Source: Frankia umida (GTDB lineage Bacteria; Actinomycetota; Actinomycetes; Frankiales; Frankiaceae). Taken from it: a stretch of DNA of 64,000 nt. How positions within the stretch are numbered: position 1 is the first letter of the stretch; each line of letters opens with the position of its first letter. The position numbers were made by a program, and so were the translations under genes. This document shows, one piece after another, positions 1 through 7,460 of this stretch. The stretch is from positions 186,001 through 250,000 of the forward strand of contig NZ_JALKFT010000006.1 of the NCBI RefSeq assembly GCF_023242945.1, given 5' to 3'. The notes under the pieces were generated by a model that saw nothing but the letters and a program-made list of their open reading frames with translations, made no database searches and had not been told where the DNA came from.

Positions 1-314
1 AGATGCTGCTGGCCGACGCCATCGCGCCGGAAACGGTGGCCGGACCGGAACTGCCCTCGCATATGGAGGTCGCCTTCGCGGTCGCCCTGGGAATCGCCGA
101 TGCCGCGCTGGGCCTGCGGGCCGGGCTCACGGATCTGGGCCTGGAGTTCGTGCCACTGCTGTGGGAACCGTACGAGATCGCGCTCGGCCGTCATGCGCTG
201 GGCGCGGCCCGGCCGCTGCTTTCCGCCCTGCGCGATCCGGCCCTGCGCAATGCGCTCGCCGACCTGGGTGGTTATGACCTTTCCCACAGCGCCACGATCC
301 GCTCGGTGGGGTGA
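1..314 (+). CDS. C-terminal end of a PBP-like (substrate-binding fold) domain protein, cut by the window edge
   Basis: Only the last ~103 residues are visible and the reading frame enters from the left edge, so the true start lies outside. The sequence resembles the end of the PBP-like domain found after helix-turn-helix or molybdopterin-related domains in actinobacteria: a strand with VPLLWEPYEIAL, then a helix containing LLSALRDPALRNAL, and the closing LGGYDLS motif. Such domains bind small ligands such as molybdate or oxyanions. The N-terminal partner domain that would decide the role is not in the window. Family-level call only. Confidence 0.6.
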   Translation, partial: MLLADAIAPETVAGPELPSHMEVAFAVALGIADAALGLRAGLTDLGLEFVPLLWEPYEIALGRHALGAARPLLSALRDPALRNALADLGGYDLSHSATIRSVG

Positions 315-454
315 AGCGGTCGTTCCCACGAATACCGCTGCGGTTGTTGCTTCGGTCAGTGGTAGTACAGACCGCATCGAAGATCATTATAGTCGGCCTG
401 GTCGAACGGAAACAGTCTTCCTTTCGTGGAACGCGCTGACGTCTCCTTGCGGAT

Positions 455-1777
455 GTGTCGGACATCCACGTATCCCCGCCACCGCCACCGCCACCGGCCG
501 TCATGGCGCAGGCCGCGGCTGGCCGTCGACCCTGGCTGACCCCCGGGGTCGGCGGCATCGGCGCGGCGAGTTTCCTGGCCGACGTGGGGCATGAGGTGCC
601 GACCGCGCTGATGGCCGGTTTTGTCACCACGACCCTGGGCGCACCCGCCGCCGCGCTCGGGGCGATCGAGGGCATCTCGGACGGGCTGGCCGGCGCCGGC
701 CGTTTCGTCGGCGGCGCCCTGGCCGACGAGCCGGCCCGGCGCCGCGCCGTGGCGGTCGGCGGCTATGCCACTACCGCCGTGCTGTCCGGGCTGATCGGAG
801 TGACCACGTCCACGGTGCAGGCCGGGGTACTGCGCGGCGCCGCGTGGGCCGCCCGTGGGCTGCGGGTTCCGGCACGCAACGCGCTGCTCGCCGATCTGGT
901 GCCCGCCGCCGCCTACGGCCGGGCTTATGGGTTCGAGCGGACCATGGACAATCTCGGGGCTATTGTCGGGCCGCTGCTGGCACTTGTCCTGGTGACGTTC
1001 GTCAGCCTGCGTACCGCGATGCTGCTGTCGATCGTGCCGGGTCTGCTGGCCGCGTTCGCGATCGTCTACGCGATTCGGCGGGCGCGGCTTCCCCGTACCC
1101 GTGCGGCCAGCCGGCCGCGATTCGTCGTCCGACCGATCCTGCGGGGGCCGCTCGGGCGGGTCATGGCCGGATTCACCGCCTTCGAGCTCGGCAATGTGGC
1201 CGCCACGCTGTTGGTTCTTCGGGCCACCGATCTGCTCGCCCCCGGCCATGGCACGCACACGGCCACCCAGCTCGCGATCGGCCTTTACATCGCCTACAAC
1301 ATCGCCGCCACGGTGGTGTCCTTTCCCGCCGGTGGTTTCGCCGACCGGTGGGGTCGGCGCGGGCCGGTGCTGGTCACCGCCGCCGGTGTGGCGGCGTTCC
1401 TGGGTTCCTATCTGGTGTTCGCGGTGTCCGGGTCCGCGATCTGGCTTTTGGGAGTCGCGTTCGTTCTGGCCGGGGTGGGAATCGGCTGCGCGGAGACCGC
1501 GGAACACGCGGCGGTCGCCGCCTTCGCGCCGGAGCGGATTCGTGGATCGGCGTTCGGTCTGCTGGCCACCGTGCAGGCGGTCGGGAACATCGCCGCCAGC
1601 GTGGTCGCCGGGCTGCTGTACACGGTGGTCTCACCCCGGCTGGCGTTCGGCTACCTCGCCGCCTGGATGCTGCTCGCCCTCGTGCTCCTGCTCTGGTCGG
1701 CGCGCGACCCCTCGTCCCGGGCGGGTGGCGCGAAGATCGCCCCCAGGGCGGCAAGGGCACCGGGGACGGCCCGGTAG
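455..1777 (+). CDS. MFS transporter
   Basis: A 440-residue protein with about 12 hydrophobic segments, the usual size and layout of a major facilitator superfamily permease. A typical cytoplasmic-loop motif, GGFADRWGRRGP, lies in the second half, and the first half carries the degenerate equivalent GGALADEPARRR. The GTG at 455 opens the frame. An in-frame ATG at 503 (Met17), just after a proline run, is an equally good start. The substrate cannot be read from sequence. The 3' end overlaps the convergent ArsR gene by about 127 bases, so export of a toxic compound is conceivable, but the two are not co-transcribed. Confidence 0.8.
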   Translation: MSDIHVSPPPPPPPAVMAQAAAGRRPWLTPGVGGIGAASFLADVGHEVPTALMAGFVTTTLGAPAAALGAIEGISDGLAGAGRFVGGALADEPARRRAVAVGGYATTAVLSGLIGVTTSTVQAGVLRGAAWAARGLRVPARNALLADLVPAAAYGRAYGFERTMDNLGAIVGPLLALVLVTFVSLRTAMLLSIVPGLLAAFAIVYAIRRARLPRTRAASRPRFVVRPILRGPLGRVMAGFTAFELGNVAATLLVLRATDLLAPGHGTHTATQLAIGLYIAYNIAATVVSFPAGGFADRWGRRGPVLVTAAGVAAFLGSYLVFAVSGSAIWLLGVAFVLAGVGIGCAETAEHAAVAAFAPERIRGSAFGLLATVQAVGNIAASVVAGLLYTVVSPRLAFGYLAAWMLLALVLLLWSARDPSSRAGGAKIAPRAARAPGTAR

Positions 1778-2139
1778 TAGGCCCAGACCCCGCGTTTGTC
1801 CCGGGTGAGCAGGCCGGCGTCCACCAGGACCTTCAGGTGATGACTGATGGTCGGCTGGGTCAGCCCGAGCGGTTCGGTAAGCTCGCAGACGCACGCCTCG
1901 CCACCCTCACGGGCGTAGATCATCGACAGCAGGCGCAGCCGGGTGGGTACCGCGATGGCCCTGAGCACCGCGGCGAGCGTGTCCGCCTCGGCGCTCGACA
2001 GCGGGGCGCCGGTCAGCGGCGTGCAGCACGCCGAGACCACCCCGGCCGCACCTGGTGGCGCGTCCAGGTCGGCCTCGCCGCTCTGGACGGTCTGAACGGC
2101 GCGGGCCGGGAGCACAGCCGGCAGGGAGGTCGTGGCCAC
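1651..2139 (-). CDS. arsR: ArsR-family metalloregulator (arsenic/cadmium type)
   Basis: A 162-residue winged-helix repressor. The DNA-reading helix lies in LTQPTISHHLKVLVDAGLL. The ACVCEL segment (Cys83, Cys85) matches the alpha-3 CVC metal site of ArsR proteins, and an N-terminal vicinal pair SACC (Cys38-Cys39) recalls the As(III) site described in actinobacterial ArsR proteins. I chose the GTG at 2139 (MATTSLPAVL) because upstream codons in this frame look non-coding. It diverges from the cadI-like gene with about 100 bp between them, containing short inverted repeats. It probably represses that gene and itself until arsenite, antimonite or cadmium binds. The C-terminal tail after GAIFAPP is unconserved and overlaps the MFS gene end. 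Confidence 0.85.
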   Translation of the reverse strand: MATTSLPAVLPARAVQTVQSGEADLDAPPGAAGVVSACCTPLTGAPLSSAEADTLAAVLRAIAVPTRLRLLSMIYAREGGEACVCELTEPLGLTQPTISHHLKVLVDAGLLTRDKRGVWAYYRAVPGALAALGAIFAPPARDEGSRADQSRSTRASSIQAAR

Positions 2140-2203
2140 CGCTCCAGCATGCCCCAGGCATTGACAGCCGTCTATCTCTGCCCTCATCCTCATCCCGGCA
2201 GGT

Positions 2204-2219
2204 ATAGATGGTTGTCTAT
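2204..2219. promoter_or_regulatory. Candidate ArsR operator between arsR and the cadI-like gene
   Basis: Imperfect dyad ATAGAT-GGTT-GTCTAT (5 of 6 positions symmetric), followed directly by overlapping CTAT-GT-ATAG half sites. This short AT-rich patch sits in the GC-rich divergent intergenic region, 18-33 bases before the ATG at 2237. Position and symmetry fit a metalloregulator binding site overlapping the promoter; this is inference from context. Confidence 0.4.
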
Positions 2220-2236
2220 GTATAGGGGTGATCATG

Positions 2237-3343
2237 ATGGCCCGGGTGCAGTTGGCGCTCAACGTCTCGGATGTGGACGCGGCGGTGGAGTTCTGCGGGA
2301 AGCTGTTCGGGGCGCGGCCGGTGAAGCGCAGGCCGGGGTACGCGAACTTCGCGATCGACCGGCCGCCGCTGAAGCTGGTCCTGATCGAGAACCCGGCGGC
2401 ACGCGGTGCCGGGGTGGCCGGGGCGCTCAACCATCTTGGCGTCGAGGTCGCGACATCCGAAGAGGTCTCGGCGGCGACCGCACGCCTGGCCGGCGCCGGG
2501 CTCGCCACGGCCACCGAGCAGAACACCGCCTGCTGCTACGCGCTGCAGGACAAGGTGTGGGTCGACGATCCCGACGGTGCCCCGTGGGAGATCTACACGG
2601 TGCTCGCCGACATCGCCGAGAGCGCCGATCCCGCCAGCAGCGCGGGTAGCCAGCTTCGGCAGGTCGAGTCGGACGCGAACCGGCCGGGGTCGGCGTGTGA
2701 CCTCCCGCGCAGGACCGGTGCCGCGGCGCCGGCCGCCGGCCGCTGGGCGTGGGCCACGGCCAGCCGGCGTTGCCAGGCGTACTCGCGGATGTGGACCCGG
2801 CGGGCCGGGTCAGTGGATGACGTCGAAGACCTGCTTCTGGATGCCGTTGGGGTAGGCCTCGGACTCGATCAGCTTCAGGCCGGTCCTGTCCTTGTCGGCC
2901 GCGCTGAACAGGCGCTTGCCGGCGCCGAGCAGCACCGGGAAGACGAGCAGGTGGTAGCGGTCGACGAGGCCGGCGTCGGCGAGGCTCGCACCCAGGGTCG
3001 CGCTGCCGTGGACGGCGATCGGGCCGCCCTCGGTCTCCTTGAGGGCTGCCACCTCCTCCACCGAGCGCAGGATCGTGGCCGGCCAGCGCGAGTCGTCGCC
3101 TTCGAGGGTGGTGGAGACGACGTAACGGGGCATCGCGTTGTAGCCGGCGAACTCCGTCATCGTCGGCCAGACCGGCGCGAAGGCCTCGTAGCTGGTGCGG
3201 CCGAGCAGCAGCGCGGTGGTCTCCTCCTGCTCGCGGCCCTTGAGCTCGTAGGCGGCGGGGTCGAACTCGATGTCCTTGAACGTCCAGCCGGTGTTGCGGT
3301 AGTCGGCCTCGCCGCCGGGCGCCTCCATGACGCCATCCAGTGA
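2237..3343 (+). CDS. cadI: CadI/ArsI-type glyoxalase-fold protein whose frame has lost its stop codon
   Basis: Residues 1-135 closely follow mycobacterial CadI and the ArsI C-As lyase family: MARVQLALNV start, RRPGYANFAI, LNHLGVEV with His66, vicinal cysteines Cys99-Cys100 in NTACCYALQDKVWV, and Glu118 in PWEIYTV. In ArsI the His, Glu and a first His hold the metal and the Cys pair binds the trivalent arsenical; here, as I recall for CadI, Gln5 replaces the first His. The family is ~150 residues, but this frame stays open for ~230 further codons, antisense through the DHFR-like gene, to 3343. The conserved part ends near 2650, where a TAG at 2647-2649 lies one frame away, so a small indel probably removed the stop. 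ATGs at 2234 and 2237 are both possible; 2237 matches the family. Confidence 0.7.
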   Translation: MARVQLALNVSDVDAAVEFCGKLFGARPVKRRPGYANFAIDRPPLKLVLIENPAARGAGVAGALNHLGVEVATSEEVSAATARLAGAGLATATEQNTACCYALQDKVWVDDPDGAPWEIYTVLADIAESADPASSAGSQLRQVESDANRPGSACDLPRRTGAAAPAAGRWAWATASRRCQAYSRMWTRRAGSVDDVEDLLLDAVGVGLGLDQLQAGPVLVGRAEQALAGAEQHREDEQVVAVDEAGVGEARTQGRAAVDGDRAALGLLEGCHLLHRAQDRGRPARVVAFEGGGDDVTGHRVVAGELRHRRPDRREGLVAGAAEQQRGGLLLLAALELVGGGVELDVLERPAGVAVVGLAAGRLHDAIQ

Positions 3344-3373
3344 GACGAAGGCGGTGACGATCAGAGTGCGCAT
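2810..3373 (-). CDS. Dihydrofolate reductase-family protein (RibD C-terminal-like)
   Basis: A 187-residue protein of the RibD_C/dihydrofolate reductase fold, of the small stand-alone type related to YwjB/YyaP. Features are the start MRTLIVTAFVSLDGVMEAPG, the ALLLGRTSYEAFAPVWP segment, the GSATLGASLADAGLVD helix and the LVFPVLLGAGKRLF strand. The ATG at 3373 has a strong AGGAGG about 10 bases upstream; the longer open frame to 3802 lacks family similarity. These proteins are presumed NADPH-dependent reductases of unknown substrate and rarely replace FolA. It lies entirely opposite the run-on part of the cadI-like frame. Confidence 0.85.
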   Translation of the reverse strand: MRTLIVTAFVSLDGVMEAPGGEADYRNTGWTFKDIEFDPAAYELKGREQEETTALLLGRTSYEAFAPVWPTMTEFAGYNAMPRYVVSTTLEGDDSRWPATILRSVEEVAALKETEGGPIAVHGSATLGASLADAGLVDRYHLLVFPVLLGAGKRLFSAADKDRTGLKLIESEAYPNGIQKQVFDVIH

Positions 3374-3557
3374 CGGGGTTCTCCTCCTGGCCTGCGGAAA
3401 CTGCCTGTTGGGGCTACACCGACATCCTGCCCGGCCCCACCGACAAAAAATTCGGCCTGCGCGCCGCAGGGAACGACCGGGCGTGGTTGGAGCCGTGGCG
3501 GTGTGACCAGCAGCAGCGATGCAGGTCGGAGGCGGGTCAGGGAGCGGCGGCCGAAGG

Positions 3558-4475
3558 TCAGAGCTTGCGCAGGACCATGGCGAGGTTCCAGGTGATGATC
3601 TCGCGGGCACCGGGGACCCTGAGGATGTGCTTGGCCCAGTCGGGGAGGTAGCGGGGCATCGCGTCGAGAACCTCGACGTCGCCGCGGCGCCGGGCCCAGG
3701 ACAGGGTGTCGGCGACGGAGACGGGGAACAGGGTGCGGCCGTAGATGTTCTTCGGCGCGTGGCCCTTGCGGCGCTCGAACCGGGCGGCGGCGCGGTCACC
3801 ACCGAGGTAGTGCCAGGGGGCCGTCTCGTGGCCGCCCCAGGGGGAGAGCCAGTTGGTGTAGCTCAGGAAGATCAGCCCGCCGGGGCGGGTGACGCGGACC
3901 AGCTCCGAACACATCCGCCACGGGTCGGGCACGTGCTCGAGCACGTTGGACGTGTAGGTCAGGTCGATGCTGCCCGTCTGGAACGGCAGGTCCAGCGCGC
4001 TGCCACGGACCCGCCCGGGCACCTCGATGCTGGCGGCCTCCATCTCGGAGACGTCCGGCTCGACCCAGACGTAGCGGGCGCCGGCGTCCAGGAAGGCGGA
4101 ACGGAAGTAGCCGGGGCCGCCGCCGACGTCCAGGATCAGCTGGCCGGTCAGCGAGGTGTAGCGCTGGAGCTGACGGACGGAGTCCGCGGCGATCAACGAG
4201 TAGAAGCCGGCGGGGTCGACGGGCTCCTTGCGGTGCGCGAGGAACAGCGTCTTCGACCGGGTCAGACCCCAACCCGAATACGGCAGGGTCCGCACCAGCG
4301 GTGCCTCGTCGGCCTCCGCCTCCACGACCGCCGTGCTGGCCGGTGCTGCCGGCCTGGCGGGGGCCGCTGGGCCGGCCGGGACATCGGTGCTGACCGAGGC
4401 GGACCCGTTCGTCGGTTCCGCCCCGATTGCCGAGGGTTCGGTCGCGCTCGTCGGGGATGCCGCCGTGTCAGACAT
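3558..4475 (-). CDS. Class I SAM-dependent methyltransferase
   Basis: A 305-residue protein. The first ~60 residues are Ala/Pro/Thr-rich and probably disordered. The core has SAM motif I LILDVGGGPGYFRSAF, the acidic post-I strand YVWVEPDVSE, motif LDLPFQTGSIDLTYTSNVLEH (Methyltransf_11 type) and LVRVTRPGGLIFLSYTNW. Start chosen at the ATG at 4475 (MSDTAASP); the longer frame upstream is Arg/Pro-rich and looks non-coding. It is divergent from the PLP-dependent synthase at 4859 across a 383-bp spacer, so the two could share regulation. Substrate unknown; NWLSPWGGHETAPWHYLGG resembles methyltransferases seen near glycosyltransferases. Confidence 0.8.
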   Translation of the reverse strand: MSDTAASPTSATEPSAIGAEPTNGSASVSTDVPAGPAAPARPAAPASTAVVEAEADEAPLVRTLPYSGWGLTRSKTLFLAHRKEPVDPAGFYSLIAADSVRQLQRYTSLTGQLILDVGGGPGYFRSAFLDAGARYVWVEPDVSEMEAASIEVPGRVRGSALDLPFQTGSIDLTYTSNVLEHVPDPWRMCSELVRVTRPGGLIFLSYTNWLSPWGGHETAPWHYLGGDRAAARFERRKGHAPKNIYGRTLFPVSVADTLSWARRRGDVEVLDAMPRYLPDWAKHILRVPGAREIITWNLAMVLRKL

Positions 4476-4858
4476 GGCCGGCACGATAACACCGCGCCGG
4501 AGGGGCGCCGCGAGCTGGCGCCCGGGGTGCCCGTTTGGGTGCGTTCCGCAACCATCCGGGAGGAGGGGCGGGAGCGGGCATCGGCGAACGAGGGTCCCAT
4601 GATGGCCGTAACTATGCCGCAATAGGCCGTTCGCCCTACTTTCGGGCAATCTTGCGAAAAATCAGCCCAGTACCGATTAACGTGAATCAGCGGTCGTTTT
4701 CGGGTGCTGTCTCGCCTTTTGTTGTCCCTGACCCCTGCCGGTGACTCCTCCCGGCGACTTCAAGGATCGGTGCTGACCTTGCTGTATGTCAAATTTCGGT
4801 TTAAAAGTGAGTATCAGCGACTTTCGACCTTTTTTCCGGTGCTGGGACGTGTCGCGGC
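4476..4858. promoter_or_regulatory. Divergent intergenic region, locally AT-rich
   Basis: A 383-bp spacer between the methyltransferase (leftward) and the oxoamine synthase (rightward). The stretch 4630-4850 is clearly poorer in GC than the rest of the window, with runs such as GCGAAAAATCAG and TTTAAAAGTGAG. No convincing coding frame is present. Promoters for both genes are expected here; no individual -35/-10 pair can be assigned with confidence. Confidence 0.4.
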
Positions 4859-6343
4859 ATGACCCAGATCTCCGTCCCCACCAACGTCCCGGTGCAGGCA
4901 GAGGCGGCAGAACCAGCCGAGGTGGCAGAACCGATCGGCGCGACAGAACCTGGTGTCGCGGTCGAAGTGGTGCACGCGGTCGAAGCCCCGCGTCCGGGGT
5001 ACCTGGACGGGTTTTCCGACGCGTGGCGGGCCGTGCTGAACCAGCCGATCGGGCTACGCGCGGAGCTGGACCGGATGCGTGCGACCGCGCCGTTCTACGA
5101 CGCGACCGTGAACGAGATCGCCGGGCGTCGAGTGCGTATCCGCGATCACTGGCTGACCGATTTCGCGTCCTGCAACTATCTCGGCCTTGACCTGGACCGG
5201 GAGGTCATCGCCGCGGTCGGGCCCTACCTGGACCGGTGGGGAACACATCCGAGCTGGTCGCGGATGATCGCCAGCCCCGAGCCGTACGCCGACATCGAGA
5301 TGACGCTGGCCGCGCTGCTCGGTACGCAGGACGCGCTGCTGCTGCCGACCATCACCCATATCCAGCTGTCGGTGTTGCCGGCGCTGGTCGCCCGCGGGTC
5401 GCTGTTCGTCGAGGTGCACGCGCATCAGACGGCGCACGACGGCGCGGTGATGACCGCCGCTCGCGGCGGCACGGTCGCCCGGTTCCGCGAGGACCGGCTC
5501 GACCGGCTCGAACGAAGACTTCGCCGGGCGCCGTTTCCCCGGCTGATCTGCGTGGACGGCATCCACAGCATGACCGGCAACGCCCCGCCGCTGGCCGACC
5601 TGATCGCCCTCGCCGGCCGGCACGACGCACTGGTCTACATCGACGACGCGCACGGTTTCGGTGTCGTCGGTGAACGGGCAGCGAACGAGACGAGCCCCTA
5701 CGGCTCCCGCGGAAACGGCATTGTTCGTCATCTGGGCCAGGCGTACGACAATGTGATCCTGGTCGGGGGATTCTCGAAGGCTTATTCCTCGCTGCTGGCG
5801 TTCGTCGCCTGCCCGACGCCGGTGAAGGACTACCTCAAGTCCGCGGCTGGTTCCTACATCTTCTCCGGGCCGTCGCCGGTGGCGTCGCTGGCCACGGGGC
5901 TGGTCGGCCTGCAGATCAACGAACGGCGCGGGGACGAGCTTCGCGCCCGCCTGTACACGCTGACCCGCCGCCTGCTCGACGGAATTCACGGGCTCGGGCT
6001 CGCCACCCTCAACACCAGCGGCTTTCCGATCATCGAGATTCCCCTGCGCGATCCGGACCATGCCGCCGAGCTCGGTGACTTCCTGTACGCGCGGGGAGTG
6101 CTCGCCGGGGTGGTGCCGTTCCCGATCGTGCCGCGGGAGAAGGTGGGTATGCGGGTTCAGGTCACCGCGGCGAACACCGAGGCCGAGATCGACGACCTGC
6201 TCGCCGTTCTCGCCGACGCCCACGCCCGCTACCCTCTGGCCCTCGCCGATACCGAGGCGGCGGCGGGCGACGGTGCTGCCCGGAACGTCGGTGCTGTCCA
6301 GAACGTCGGTGCTGTCCAGAACGTCGGTGCCGAAGGCGCCTGA
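4859..6343 (+). CDS. PLP-dependent alpha-oxoamine synthase-family acyltransferase (AONS/KBL/CqsA-like)
   Basis: A 494-residue fold-type I PLP enzyme. The Schiff-base lysine is Lys307 in GGFSKAYSS, and the cofactor-binding DDAHGFG (Asp262/Asp263, His265) is intact. The core also has FASCNYLGLDLD and HPSWSRMIASPEPYADIE, typical of enzymes that condense an amino acid with an acyl thioester with loss of CO2 (8-amino-7-oxononanoate synthase, KBL, serine palmitoyltransferase, CqsA). The first ~50 residues are an acidic Ala/Glu/Val extension, and the C-terminus carries a short NVGAVQ repeat. No other biotin genes are nearby, so a role in biotin synthesis is not supported. A lipid or signal role with the divergent methyltransferase is possible but unproven. 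No strong SD precedes the ATG. Confidence 0.8.
   Translation: MTQISVPTNVPVQAEAAEPAEVAEPIGATEPGVAVEVVHAVEAPRPGYLDGFSDAWRAVLNQPIGLRAELDRMRATAPFYDATVNEIAGRRVRIRDHWLTDFASCNYLGLDLDREVIAAVGPYLDRWGTHPSWSRMIASPEPYADIEMTLAALLGTQDALLLPTITHIQLSVLPALVARGSLFVEVHAHQTAHDGAVMTAARGGTVARFREDRLDRLERRLRRAPFPRLICVDGIHSMTGNAPPLADLIALAGRHDALVYIDDAHGFGVVGERAANETSPYGSRGNGIVRHLGQAYDNVILVGGFSKAYSSLLAFVACPTPVKDYLKSAAGSYIFSGPSPVASLATGLVGLQINERRGDELRARLYTLTRRLLDGIHGLGLATLNTSGFPIIEIPLRDPDHAAELGDFLYARGVLAGVVPFPIVPREKVGMRVQVTAANTEAEIDDLLAVLADAHARYPLALADTEAAAGDGAARNVGAVQNVGAVQNVGAEGA
6283..6330 (+). repeat. 18-bp in-frame tandem repeat at the 3' end of the oxoamine synthase gene
   Basis: Two and two-thirds copies of GAACGTCGGTGCTGTCCA encode NVGAVQ-NVGAVQ-NVGA just before the stop. 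Eighteen bases is a whole number of codons, so copy number can change without a frameshift. Confidence 0.85.
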
Positions 6344-6361
6344 GTCGGGTCGTCCGGACGG

Positions 6362-7381
6362 TCAGCTGGTGGTGGGGGGAGCGAGCCGGCTGACCGGGAG
6401 GCGGTCCCGGGTGAGGCGGACGTCATCGTCGCGCACCTTGGCGAGCACGGCGAGATAGTCGCGGCGGGGGACGTCCCGGGCGCCGAGGGAGATCAGATGC
6501 TCGGTGGTGAGCTGCACGTCGAGCAGCACACCACCACCGGCGCGGAACCGGGCGTCGAAATCGGCAAGGGCGATCTTGGACGCGTCGGTGCGGGCGTGGA
6601 ACATCGACTCTCCGGCGAACACACCGCCGATCCCCACCCCGTACATGCCGCCGACGAGCTCGTCGCCGTCCCACACCTCGATGCTGTGCGCCCAGCCCAG
6701 AGCGTGCAGCTCGGCGTACCCGTCGAGCAGCTCGTCGGTGATCCATCCCGACGTGCCGTCGCGCTGACAGCCGCGCACGACATCGACGAACGCCTCGTCG
6801 ATGGACGTCGTCCACCCGCAGCCACGTAGCCGCTTGCGCAGCGACCGGCTCACCCGCACGCCGCCGGCGGGGATCACCGCCCGCGGGTCCGGGCTCCACC
6901 AGGGCAGGTCGTACCCGCCGGGCCGTTGCGGTGACAGATGCCGAATCCGCCGGGCCGCGACGGCCGCCCGCAGCATCCGGTAGTACTCGGCCAGCCCCCA
7001 CTCCGCCGGCTCCGCCGAATCGGTCGACCCGCGCTGCCCGTCGGTGCCGCCGGGTCGCCCGTCTGTGCTGGCGGGATGGTCGGTGGCGCCGTAGCCGTAG
7101 ACGCTCACGATGCCGTCCACCGCCTCGACCGGGGCCAGGTCGCCGGACTCGTCGATGGTGGCACCGGAGCTGGCCACCGCCGCGGCGGCGGGAACATCGG
7201 TGGCGTCGTCGGCGGGCTCGTCGCTGGGCCAGGGGAAGGCGCCGACGCGGTAGGCACCGACGAGGGTCGCCGGGTCCATGGTGCCGCCGACGGCCACCGG
7301 GGCCCGGCGTGGGCTGCGATGCAGGGAGACCCCGTCCCAGACGGAGGGCCCGACCGGACGTGGCGCCGCGGTCAGTGCCAC
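6362..7381 (-). CDS. aat: Leucyl/phenylalanyl-tRNA-protein transferase with a large insertion
   Basis: Aat transfers Leu or Phe from tRNA to proteins with N-terminal Arg or Lys, marking them for ClpS/ClpAP degradation (N-degron pathway). The frame has the family blocks GAYRVGAFPWP, LPWWSPDPRAVIP, WITDELLDGYAELHALGWAHSIEVWD, the GGMYGVGIGGVFAGESMFH core, and DVQLTTEHLISLGA. The usual protein is ~200-260 residues; this one is 339 because ~100 residues (about 55-155, acidic then Gly/Thr-rich) separate FPWP from the WWSPDPR block, which normally follow closely. The GTG start at 7381 lies inside a 16-bp tandem repeat, so alternative GTG starts exist in other frames upstream. Convergent with the oxoamine synthase, 18 bp apart. 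Confidence 0.87.
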   Translation of the reverse strand: MALTAAPRPVGPSVWDGVSLHRSPRRAPVAVGGTMDPATLVGAYRVGAFPWPSDEPADDATDVPAAAAVASSGATIDESGDLAPVEAVDGIVSVYGYGATDHPASTDGRPGGTDGQRGSTDSAEPAEWGLAEYYRMLRAAVAARRIRHLSPQRPGGYDLPWWSPDPRAVIPAGGVRVSRSLRKRLRGCGWTTSIDEAFVDVVRGCQRDGTSGWITDELLDGYAELHALGWAHSIEVWDGDELVGGMYGVGIGGVFAGESMFHARTDASKIALADFDARFRAGGGVLLDVQLTTEHLISLGARDVPRRDYLAVLAKVRDDDVRLTRDRLPVSRLAPPTTS

Positions 7382-7443
7382 CGAACGTCCCTGTCACCGA
7401 ACGTCCCTGCCACCGAACGTCCCTGCCGCCGAACGTCCCCTGT
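7379..7443. repeat. Four 16-bp tandem repeats at the aat 5' end
   Basis: Units of CACCGAACGTCCCTG(T/C): three near-perfect copies at 7379-7426 and a fourth with one substitution and one extra base. Read on the minus strand, each copy has CAGGGACG ahead of a GTG or GCG; the first copy supplies the aat start codon. Sixteen bases is not a multiple of three, so copy-number change would move the upstream frame relative to aat. Confidence 0.85.
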
Positions 7444-7460
7444 CACGGGCGCGTCGCACC

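Noticed and set aside
844..2649. 601-codon plus-strand frame across the MFS and arsR genes
   Set aside because: Out of frame with the MFS gene and antisense to arsR, extreme Arg/Gly content, no domain.
3374..3802. N-terminal extension of the DHFR-like frame
   Set aside because: The AGGAGG-preceded ATG at 3373 matches the family start; the extension is Pro/Ser/Thr-rich and overlaps the methyltransferase gene.
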